Shown here: piece by piece, positions 1 through 7,616 of the stretch | Layout: the number at the start of each line of letters is the position of its first letter | Numbering within the stretch: the stretch's first letter is position 1 | Assembly (NCBI GenBank): GCA_020049615.1 | Contig: JAIFKN010000243.1 | Span: forward strand, 1-14,857 | Source: a bacterium | GTDB lineage: Bacteria > Planctomycetota > UBA11346 | DNA: 14,857 bases | Direction: 5' to 3' | Notes under the pieces: generated by a model | Databases searched by the model: none | Told to the model about the DNA's origin: nothing | What the model saw: only the letters and a program-made list of their open reading frames with translations | Position numbers and translations under genes: made by a program

Positions 1-169
1 GGCCGGTGTCGCCCGACAGGCACAGGTGCACCGCGTCGAGCACGGTGGTCTTGCCGGCGCCGTTGTCACCGATGAGGAAGAGGTGCCCGCCATCGCGCAG
101 TTCGATGGTCTCGTCAACCAGATTATGGAAACCGACCAGGCGTAGGCGGGTCAGGCGCAGGGTGGTCAC
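1..169 (-). CDS. JetC/MukB-like SMC ATPase, N-terminal fragment cut by window edge
   Basis: The first 56 residues of an SMC-type ATPase are visible; the rest lies beyond the window. Residues 8-24 form the N-terminal strand pair typical of RecF/SMC/MukB ATPases, ending in ELRDGGHLFLIG. They are followed by a clear Walker A motif, GDNGAGKTTVLDA (residues 34-46). In Wadjet and MksB systems this subunit dimerises, binds DNA and drives ATP-dependent loop extrusion. The start is GTG at 169-167, overlapping the TGA of the preceding gene by 4 bp (GTGA), which implies translational coupling. The fold class is certain from the motif. Assignment to JetC/MksB rather than another SMC-like ATPase rests on the two genes upstream. 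Confidence 0.8.
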   Translation of the reverse strand, partial: MTTLRLTRLRLVGFHNLVDETIELRDGGHLFLIGDNGAGKTTVLDAVHLCLSGDTG

Positions 170-816
170 GCTGGACCCTCCGCATCGCGCTGCTGCCAGC
201 GTTCCAGCAGGCTGGTGCCGGCCTCGCGGATGTCGTAGGCGGACAGGCCAGGCAGGCAGCGGTACCACTGCGCGTCCTCGGCCCCGACGGCGTCGGATCC
301 GGGCGGCGCCGGGATCTCGGCCAGGAAGCGCCAGCGCACCAGCCGCGGCATCACCTGGCGGAGGGCGCGGCGGGCCGCCTCCTGCGGCTCGGCCTGGCCG
401 AGCTCGGCGAGGCGGCGGGCGGCGAAGGCCGACAATTCGCCGAAGGCGAAGGCCGGCTGCTCGTCATCGTCCTCGGTGGCGTTGTCGGCCTCCAGGCGCA
501 CCTGGTAGAACTCCAGCACCAGGAGGAAGCCGAGGCAGTCATGCACGCCGGCGAATTCCAGCACCCCGGTCTGCGACGGAGTCAGCGCCGGATTGGCCAG
601 ACGCGGCCGGTACAGCCGCGCGAGCTGCGGCCGGACCTGCAGTTCGAGGCCGAAGAAGTGGCGGAAGAAGGCCGCGATGTCGTCCTGGTGGCGGCGTAGG
701 AGGTTGAAGGCGGCGCGGTCATCGGCTCGGTAGAAGAACGGCGCCTCGGTCAGCGCCGCGAGGATGCGCGTGCGTTCGCGCGGAGACAGCGCGGAGAGCA
801 GCAGGTCGTCAGGCAT
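166..816 (-). CDS. JetB/MukE-like SMC-associated protein of a Wadjet-like system
   Basis: This is a 216-aa soluble protein. Residues about 25-70, including FFYRADDRAAFNLLRRHQDD and FFGLELQVRPQLARLYR, resemble the winged-helix start of JetB/MukE-type proteins (DUF4194-like), where a short helical HTH is followed by a beta pair. An acidic stretch (TEDDDEQP) lies mid-protein, and the C-terminal part reads WYRCLPGLSAYD. In condensin-like complexes this subunit bridges the kleisin and the SMC heads. The ATG at 816 overlaps the TGA of the upstream gene by 8 bp, and its own TGA overlaps the GTG of the SMC gene by 4 bp, so the three genes form one coupled operon. The family call rests on weak residue similarity plus strong gene-order evidence; I cannot say which Wadjet type it is. 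Confidence 0.65.
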   Translation of the reverse strand: MPDDLLLSALSPRERTRILAALTEAPFFYRADDRAAFNLLRRHQDDIAAFFRHFFGLELQVRPQLARLYRPRLANPALTPSQTGVLEFAGVHDCLGFLLVLEFYQVRLEADNATEDDDEQPAFAFGELSAFAARRLAELGQAEPQEAARRALRQVMPRLVRWRFLAEIPAPPGSDAVGAEDAQWYRCLPGLSAYDIREAGTSLLERWQQRDAEGPA

Positions 817-2320
817 CGGCGACCTCGCTAAGCAGCGCATCCGGCGCGTCCAGCTCCAGCGGTCCAGCCAGCGCCGCGCGACCCGCTCGCGGAGCCAGCG
901 CCAGCCGGCGCTCGGCCAGCTCGCGGCCCTGGCCGAGCCAGCCGAGGCGGCAGGCGTCGAGCCAGCGGCGCTGCTCGTCGGGGCCGACGAGCGGCTCGGT
1001 GGAGGACTGCAGTGTCGCCAGCGCGGCCGACGCGCCGCCGGAGAGCACGCGCTGGCGCAGCCAGGCCGCGACCTGGTCGTGGCGGCGGCGGCGCAGTTCG
1101 CGCTCGGCCACCACCGGTCCATGCGCTGGGGCCAGCACCGCCAGCCGGGCCGGACCGGCCTCGCGGGCTCGCCGCGGCGGCAGCGGCGCCGGCTGCCGGC
1201 CGTCGCCATGCCAGGTGTGGCCATCAAGGCGCAGCAGCACCAGGCCGGCGAGGCGTTCGCCCCAGGTGGCGGCGGCAGCGGCGGCCTCCGCGCCGGCCGG
1301 CAGCGCCAGCAGCTCGGCCTGGCGGGCGCGCAGGTCGGCGAGCACGGCGGTGCGCCGGGCGCGCTCGCCGACCTCGGCGTGCAGGCGGCGCACCACCTCG
1401 GCGGCGGCGGCGTTGACCCGGCGGCAGGCCTCCTCCAGTGGACCCTCCTCGGCGAGGAAGCGGTCGAGCGCGTCCAGCACCGCCGCCGGTTCGGCGTCCA
1501 GCACCGCCGCGCCCTCGGGATCCAGCTCGGCCAGCTCGGCGCGGTGGGCGGCGGCGAGGGCGGCGAGGGCGGCCAGCGCCTTCGGCCGGCGCAAACGCTC
1601 CAGCTGTTCGACGCCGACGGCGCGCAGCGCGGCGAGGGGCCGCAGGTACCAGGCGATGTAGCGGCCGAGGCGCTCCTCCAGGCGGCGGTAGTCCTCGCGC
1701 GCGAACGGCCGGGTGGCGAACAGCAGCATGCCCTGGCGCAGGTCGGCGAGATCGTCGTCGATGTCGGTGGCCAGGCGCTCGGCGCGGCGCAGCAGCCACG
1801 GGGCGCGGCGCCGGACTTCGGCCTGGGCCGGTTCGGCGGCCTGGGATGGATCGAGGCCGCGCAGCAGGCGGGCCAGTTCGGCGAAGACCCCGGCCAGGTC
1901 CTGGAGCAGGTTGGAGGCGGCACCGGCGCGGCGGACGGCGGCGTCGAGGCGCGACTCCAGCCAGCGCAGCAGGGCGGCGGCATCGTCCTCCAGCAGGTAG
2001 CGGAAGCGCTCGCGCCGGTTGTGGGCGTAGTCGCGCACCAGCTGGTGGTCGAGGGTCCGCACCAGCGCGCCCCAGGCGACCAGCTGGTCGAGGGCGGCAT
2101 CGCCGGCAGCGTCGCCCGGCCAAGCGTCGCCCATCGCCTCGGCGACCAGCCGCAGCAGATCGGTGTGGGTCGGCCGCGCCTCGTGGGCGCGGCGCAGGCG
2201 GGCCAGCTCGTCGACGATGGCGAGGTACAGCGGCGCCGACTCGGCGGTGGCCAGGCGCAGCACGTCGCGGCGGACGCCGGCGAGGATGCGGACGGGCAGG
2301 CGGTCGGGCACGCGCCGCAC
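809..2320 (-). CDS. JetA/MukF-like kleisin candidate of a Wadjet-like system
   Basis: This is a 503-aa, alpha-helical, Arg/Ala/Leu-rich protein and the first gene of the operon. Residues about 28-118 read like a winged helix: a helix (LYLAIVDELARLRRA), then LDQLVAWGALVRTLD, then a basic segment (RRERFRYLLEDDAAALL). This order recalls the N-terminus of the DUF2397 and MukF-type kleisins of SMC systems. Two long helical stretches follow (about 165-235 and 245-345), then a less regular C-terminal domain. The length fits JetA proteins at about 500 aa. The reading frame is open far upstream, but that part lies antisense to the SNF2 gene and has no ATG near the junction. GTG at 2320 is the best start; GTG at 2311 is an alternative. 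It is called kleisin by position and fold pattern, not by a diagnostic motif. Confidence 0.6.
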   Translation of the reverse strand: MRRVPDRLPVRILAGVRRDVLRLATAESAPLYLAIVDELARLRRAHEARPTHTDLLRLVAEAMGDAWPGDAAGDAALDQLVAWGALVRTLDHQLVRDYAHNRRERFRYLLEDDAAALLRWLESRLDAAVRRAGAASNLLQDLAGVFAELARLLRGLDPSQAAEPAQAEVRRRAPWLLRRAERLATDIDDDLADLRQGMLLFATRPFAREDYRRLEERLGRYIAWYLRPLAALRAVGVEQLERLRRPKALAALAALAAAHRAELAELDPEGAAVLDAEPAAVLDALDRFLAEEGPLEEACRRVNAAAAEVVRRLHAEVGERARRTAVLADLRARQAELLALPAGAEAAAAAATWGERLAGLVLLRLDGHTWHGDGRQPAPLPPRRAREAGPARLAVLAPAHGPVVAERELRRRRHDQVAAWLRQRVLSGGASAALATLQSSTEPLVGPDEQRRWLDACRLGWLGQGRELAERRLALAPRAGRAALAGPLELDAPDALLSEVADA

Positions 2321-2368
2321 GGCCGGTCCAGGCTTGTCCCGGGTGGAACCCCGCCATACCCGCAACCC
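2321..2368. promoter_or_regulatory. Divergent intergenic region between jetA-like and SNF2 genes
   Basis: Only 48 bp separate the chosen GTG of the kleisin gene from the ATG of the SNF2 gene. Any promoter for one must overlap the other's upstream or coding DNA, so the two transcription units may be co-regulated. I see no convincing -35/-10 pair or operator in this very GC-rich stretch; the regulatory role is inferred from geometry only. Confidence 0.3.
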
Positions 2369-4684
<2,316 letters not shown>

Positions 4685-4842
4685 TGCGTCCGAGAGTCAG
4701 CCGCGACGAACCTGTCTCCGCTAGACGTGAACTGGAATTCGCTGGCTTCGGGCTTCGTGTCAGGCTGCGAGTGACGTGGGCGGTCTCCCCGTTGTCCACC
4801 TTTCTGAGCACCACGATCCTGTGCTGCACGCCGGCGTCCCAA

Positions 4843-4867
4843 AGCCTGAAGCCCGGCCTGTCAGGCT
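4843..4867. terminator. Possible bidirectional terminator hairpin
   Basis: A perfect 7-bp inverted repeat, AGCCTGA (4843-4849) and TCAGGCT (4861-4867), with an 11-nt loop lies between the convergent SNF2 and PIN genes and overlaps the PIN stop codon. There is no T-tract, so intrinsic termination is uncertain. The rest of 4685-4842 shows no supportable gene. Confidence 0.3.
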
Positions 4868-5484
4868 GGGCGTCGTGGGGCCTGACCGGTCGGTGGCGGA
4901 TCGAGCAGCCGAGCCAAACGATCAGCTGCCGTACGGTATCCACCGCGCTCCCGCATGATGGCGAGCATCTCGGGGTAGGTGCGGGGCTGGCGCGTCAGGT
5001 CGTCGTGGTAGCGGTGCATGCCGTGCACAACGGCATCGGGCCGCTGGTCGAGGAGGAGGCTGAGGAATGCGTCGGGGTCCAGGACCTCCGTCTGCACGCC
5101 GTCGTGAGCGAATGACGCCGGAAAATCGCGGCGGTTCCGCGTGACGATCACCGCAGCCTGACTGGCGAGGGCAGCAGCGATCACGTGCGCATCGTCAGCA
5201 TCGTGGTGACGTGCCCGGCGGATGATGACCGCCGCGGTGGGCAGATGCGGCGTTACCGCGGCGTCCGGCAAGCACGCGGCAGGAAGCGCCTGTTCCATGG
5301 CCGCACGGCGGCGCGCCACTGCTGCCGGAGGAAAACCCTCGCGGACCAGACTGCGGGTGTATTCGACGGCGATGCGTTCGCTCCACACCAGTGTGCAGGC
5401 GCCGTATTCAGCCGCGTAGACGAGCGGGTCGGCGGTCGCAATGCTGTACAGGATGTTCGCATCCAGGACGGCGGTCAGCGTCAC
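4861..5484 (-). CDS. PIN-domain toxin (VapC-like endoribonuclease)
   Basis: This 207-aa protein has a PIN nuclease fold. The first acidic residue is in AVLDANILYS (D8), followed by WSERIAVEYTRSL (E36/E41) and the late motif HHDADDAHVIAAA (D95-D98). The final TRNRRDFP (D120) is typical of PIN domains that cleave RNA using Mg2+ held by clustered acids. The domain ends near residue 140. The remaining 65 residues, including the Tyr/Arg-rich MRERGGYRTAADRLARLL, form a helical tail seen in long PIN toxins. The GTG at 5484 overlaps the antitoxin TGA by 4 bp, so expression follows the antitoxin gene. All catalytic acids appear present, so it is probably functional. The RNA target cannot be read from sequence. 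Confidence 0.85.
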   Translation of the reverse strand: MTLTAVLDANILYSIATADPLVYAAEYGACTLVWSERIAVEYTRSLVREGFPPAAVARRRAAMEQALPAACLPDAAVTPHLPTAAVIIRRARHHDADDAHVIAAALASQAAVIVTRNRRDFPASFAHDGVQTEVLDPDAFLSLLLDQRPDAVVHGMHRYHDDLTRQPRTYPEMLAIMRERGGYRTAADRLARLLDPPPTGQAPRRPA

Positions 5485-5882
5485 GTATCGATCTCGCCTC
5501 CGGCGGCGACCATGGCGGCCAGGGCTGGGCGGCGGCGCTGCCAGCGGGCGCGCAGGCGCTCGACGTCGCGACGGGCCAGCCGGCGGTGGCTGCCGACGCG
5601 ATGGCAGGGCAGCAGCCCATCGTCGATCAGGCCGATGAGATGCGGCCGGCTGACGCCGAGGACGGCTGCAGCCTGCGTCGTCGTCAGATCGCTGGTCGGA
5701 GCCGGCTTCTGCAGCAGACCCGCCACCCAATCGCGCGCTGCGCGACGGTGCAGTTGCGTGAGCACGACCGGACGCGCCTGACGCCGCAGACGGACCTGGA
5801 CGGTGACGCCGGTGACCTCGCGGAGGTCGATGGCCGGACGTCGGGGCGTACGGGCTGGCATGGCGCGATGGGCGGTGGTCAT
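5481..5882 (-). CDS. Excisionase-family HTH antitoxin partner of the PIN toxin
   Basis: This 133-aa protein carries an excisionase/MerR-type winged helix-turn-helix at about residues 66-110: LTTTQAAAVLGVSRPHLIGL, then GLLPCHRVGSHRRL, then RRDVERL. This is the usual DNA-binding module of antitoxins paired with long PIN toxins. The segment before it (residues 15-60) is Arg-rich with beta character, and the C-terminal 25 residues probably contact the toxin. ATG 5882 is preferred because TAGG lies 8 nt upstream; GTG 5888 would leave too little spacing. It is first in a two-gene operon with a 4-bp overlap, and autorepression by the HTH is expected from family behaviour. The region just upstream (5883-5920) is unusually AT-rich for this window and is the likely promoter. 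Confidence 0.82.
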   Translation of the reverse strand: MTTAHRAMPARTPRRPAIDLREVTGVTVQVRLRRQARPVVLTQLHRRAARDWVAGLLQKPAPTSDLTTTQAAAVLGVSRPHLIGLIDDGLLPCHRVGSHRRLARRDVERLRARWQRRRPALAAMVAAGGEIDT

Positions 5883-5930
5883 GGGCACAGCCTACGGATA
5901 TCTGCAATAAACGCAACGGCGGCATGGAGA

Positions 5931-6280
5931 GCGTGCACGCCGGATGCGCCCCGATCGCAATGCGGCCTGCTGCACCAGGCCGAGGGCGCGCAATACACCG
6001 CCGACGTCACCGAGCCGGGCTGTCTGCTCCGGCGCCGCATGGTGGCGAGCGATGCCGGGGCGGCAGCCAAGGCCGAGGTGGAAGGCATGGCGGTCCGCGC
6101 CGATGACGGCACGGCGATCACCTGGCGCACCGGCGTGGCGTCGAGCACTCGCGTGCGGCTGCTGTTCGGACCGGTGGTGACGGCCTGGCAGCCGCCGCTG
6201 CTGGGACGGACGGCACCGTGCTGCTGCCCGCCGGCTGGCGGCCGACGGTGGTGCGGCGCGAGCGTGGCACGGGCTTCTGA
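5931..6280 (+). pseudogene. Frameshifted gene remnant of unknown family
   Basis: From about 5931 one frame reads like real protein (QAEGAQYTADVTEPG, ADDGTAITWRTGVASS, VRLLFGPVVTAWQPP) up to about 6200. Coding character then jumps to another frame (DGTVLLPAGWRPTVVRRERG) and ends at TGA 6278-6280. The strand-rich pattern suggests the C-terminal beta domain of a larger protein, but I do not recognise the family. No convincing start or ribosome binding site is present. It is best explained as a decayed 3' end with a frameshift near 6200; a chance coding-like shadow is the alternative. The following stretch 6281-6411 shows nothing supportable. Confidence 0.35.
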
Positions 6281-6411
6281 ACTCGGCTGCGCCGCCGTTG
6301 TCCGATCATTCGCCCAACGGTCGCGACCACGACCGCTCGCGCCGGATCCGTGCGGACCCACCTGTGGTGCCGGGGACGCCGGCGCGTGCGGCCAGACCTG
6401 GACGGGTGTGA

Positions 6412-6579
6412 TCAGCGCCGGGCGGCGGCGAGGATATCCGCGGGCAGATCCTCGATCTGCTCCGGCGGGACGCAGACGACCTTGCCGTCGCGCCAGACCA
6501 CCAGGTGCACGCCGTTTCTCCGGGCGAGCTCACGGGCGCGCTGCGCCGCGCGCACGAGCGCCGGCCCGACCTTGTCCAT
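6412..6579 (-). CDS. Small hypothetical protein (55 aa)
   Basis: A compact, plausible small protein starts at ATG 6579 and ends at TGA 6412. It has a basic amphipathic helix (LVRAAQRARELARRNG), a beta hairpin (VHLVVWRDGKVVCVPP) and an acidic C-terminal helix (EQIEDLPADILAAARR). This helix-hairpin-helix pattern is common among small antitoxin-like or phage-type proteins, but I do not recognise a named family. A GGGGG run lies just upstream of the ATG, though slightly close. It is divergent from the next plus-strand gene. Confidence comes from the natural amphipathic pattern and sensible codon use compared with the other frames here. Confidence 0.6.
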   Translation of the reverse strand: MDKVGPALVRAAQRARELARRNGVHLVVWRDGKVVCVPPEQIEDLPADILAAARR

Positions 6580-6656
6580 CGCCCCCGAACGTCGATCCGC
6601 GCTGTGGCCCAACGCCGCCGTATCGAGGACCGCCACGGCCGCTGGCTGCACAACCA

Positions 6657-6914
6657 GTGGATGTCGAACCGCTGATTGCACTCTGCGATGACGGTGCGGT
6701 CTATGCCGTCGAGCCGGCTGCTCCTGCAGCTCAAGCCGCTGAACCAGCGTGTGCGGCACCCGCAGCGACATCCCCAACGCCGGCAACACCGTCCGATTCC
6801 CCGGAACACCAGCCGGCTCCGGTTTCCGACCAGCGCGCACCTGGAGACCGCTTCGCCCAGTACAATCATTGGCAACGGCAACACATCTTCAGCCGCATGC
6901 GCGGACGGCGGTGA
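6657..6914 (+). CDS. Small hypothetical protein with Ala/Pro-rich linker (85 aa)
   Basis: The frame from GTG 6657 gives a short ordered start (EPLIALCDDGAVYAVEP). A 40-residue Ala/Pro/Thr-rich, probably disordered linker follows, then a basic aromatic tail (RFAQYNHWQRQHIFSRMRGRR, residues about 65-85). The tail looks like a peptide that docks on a partner or on nucleic acid. No ATG or strong ribosome binding site marks the start, so the true N-terminus is uncertain. A different frame just upstream (6604-6675) ends in a similar aromatic/basic pattern (RWLHNQWMSNR). The stop lies 33 bp before the next gene on the same strand, so the two may be one transcript. Function unknown. Confidence 0.45.
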   Translation: MDVEPLIALCDDGAVYAVEPAAPAAQAAEPACAAPAATSPTPATPSDSPEHQPAPVSDQRAPGDRFAQYNHWQRQHIFSRMRGRR

Positions 6915-6947
6915 GACGCCGACGGTCAGTTCACCGCGTGGGGATAC

Positions 6948-7472
6948 ATGCGCTTTCCCGCAGATGTCGAGCCGCCCCCTGATGGTGGACGCTGGATTTC
7001 CCCCGATCGGATGCCACGCCTGGGCATGGCACGTCTTCTCCATGCCGCTCCGTCGCTGCCCGCCGTCCAGGAAGCTCGGGCAGCCCGACGTGCGCTCGCC
7101 GTCCTCACCACGGCGCCGCAGCGGGTACGCCGCGACACGCCGACGCCGGCATGCGACGCCTGGGCTTGGGCGCGGCTCCATCTCGTTCCGCTGGCCTGCA
7201 CGAGCCGAGCGGTGCGCGACCTCGTGGCGCAGATCGATCGGTACCGTATGCGCTGCCGCCGCGGTCACCGGCCTGACACCCGAGCCCTGGAGCTGTGCAT
7301 GGAGCGGCTGCCGGAGCTGAGGGGCGCTGTGGACGGCCCGGCTGTACGGAAGCGCATCGAGTCCAGCACGCCGGGCATCGACCTGTTCAACTGCCGATCG
7401 CTGGAGCACTACGAACAGCTCATGCGCCGGGCCCGTCGTGCCGGTGGCTGGCTACGGCAGGTGCATCGGTAG
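6948..7472 (+). CDS. Hypothetical protein (174 aa)
   Basis: This is an Arg-rich, mostly helical protein starting at ATG 6948 with GGGGA just upstream. Readable segments are FPADVEPPPDGGRWISPDRM at the N-terminus, LACTSRAVRDLVAQIDRYRM near the middle, and a well-formed C-terminus (GIDLFNCRSLEHYEQLMRRA, then GGWLRQVHR). No catalytic motif, signal peptide or membrane segment is visible. The C-terminal composition and normal stop argue for a real gene. The N-terminal half, rich in Arg and Ala, is less certain. I do not recognise the family; a phage or plasmid accessory protein is one guess from the surroundings. Confidence 0.55.
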   Translation: MRFPADVEPPPDGGRWISPDRMPRLGMARLLHAAPSLPAVQEARAARRALAVLTTAPQRVRRDTPTPACDAWAWARLHLVPLACTSRAVRDLVAQIDRYRMRCRRGHRPDTRALELCMERLPELRGAVDGPAVRKRIESSTPGIDLFNCRSLEHYEQLMRRARRAGGWLRQVHR

Positions 7473-7495
7473 CTGCCGCCAATCCGCTCGGCAGC
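7472..7495 (+). terminator. Hairpin directly after the 174-aa gene
   Basis: A perfect 7-bp inverted repeat, GCTGCCG (7472-7478) and CGGCAGC (7489-7495), with a 10-nt loop starts at the last base of the stop codon. It lacks a T-run but sits where a terminator between convergent units would be expected. Confidence 0.35.
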
Positions 7496-7507
7496 GCCGT
7501 GGCGAAC

Positions 7508-7591
7508 TCAGGAGCGCGGGCGCCGCGGCGGCGTCCCGGTCGGCAGCGGATCGCGGAGGGCGGCGAGGCGGTCGCGTCGCCTGGTTTTCAA
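7508..7591 (-). CDS. Possible 27-residue ORF or remnant downstream of the polymerase gene
   Basis: A TTG at 7591 preceded by GGGGAG opens a 27-residue frame (KTRRRDRLAALRDPLPTGTP, then Arg/Pro-rich) ending at TGA 7508. It lies 25 bp after the polymerase stop on the same strand. It could be a tiny gene or the stub of a lost third gene of the operon. Chance is a serious alternative: the spacing from the Shine-Dalgarno-like run to TTG is too short. Confidence 0.15.
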   Translation of the reverse strand: MKTRRRDRLAALRDPLPTGTPPRRPRS

Positions 7592-7616
7592 CTCCCCTTC
7601 GCCGGCCGGTCGAACC

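Noticed and set aside
764..2368. Upstream extension of the SNF2 frame, giving a 1306-aa protein
   Set aside because: This part is antisense to the kleisin and JetB-like genes, has repetitive Gly/Gln/Ala composition and no SNF2-related sequence. ATG 2369 starts the natural protein.
4685..4842. Minus-strand peptide-like stretch (HRIVVLRKVDNGETAHVT)
   Set aside because: It reads naturally for about 20 residues, but the surrounding frame is shadow-like and has no start, ribosome binding site or recognisable family.
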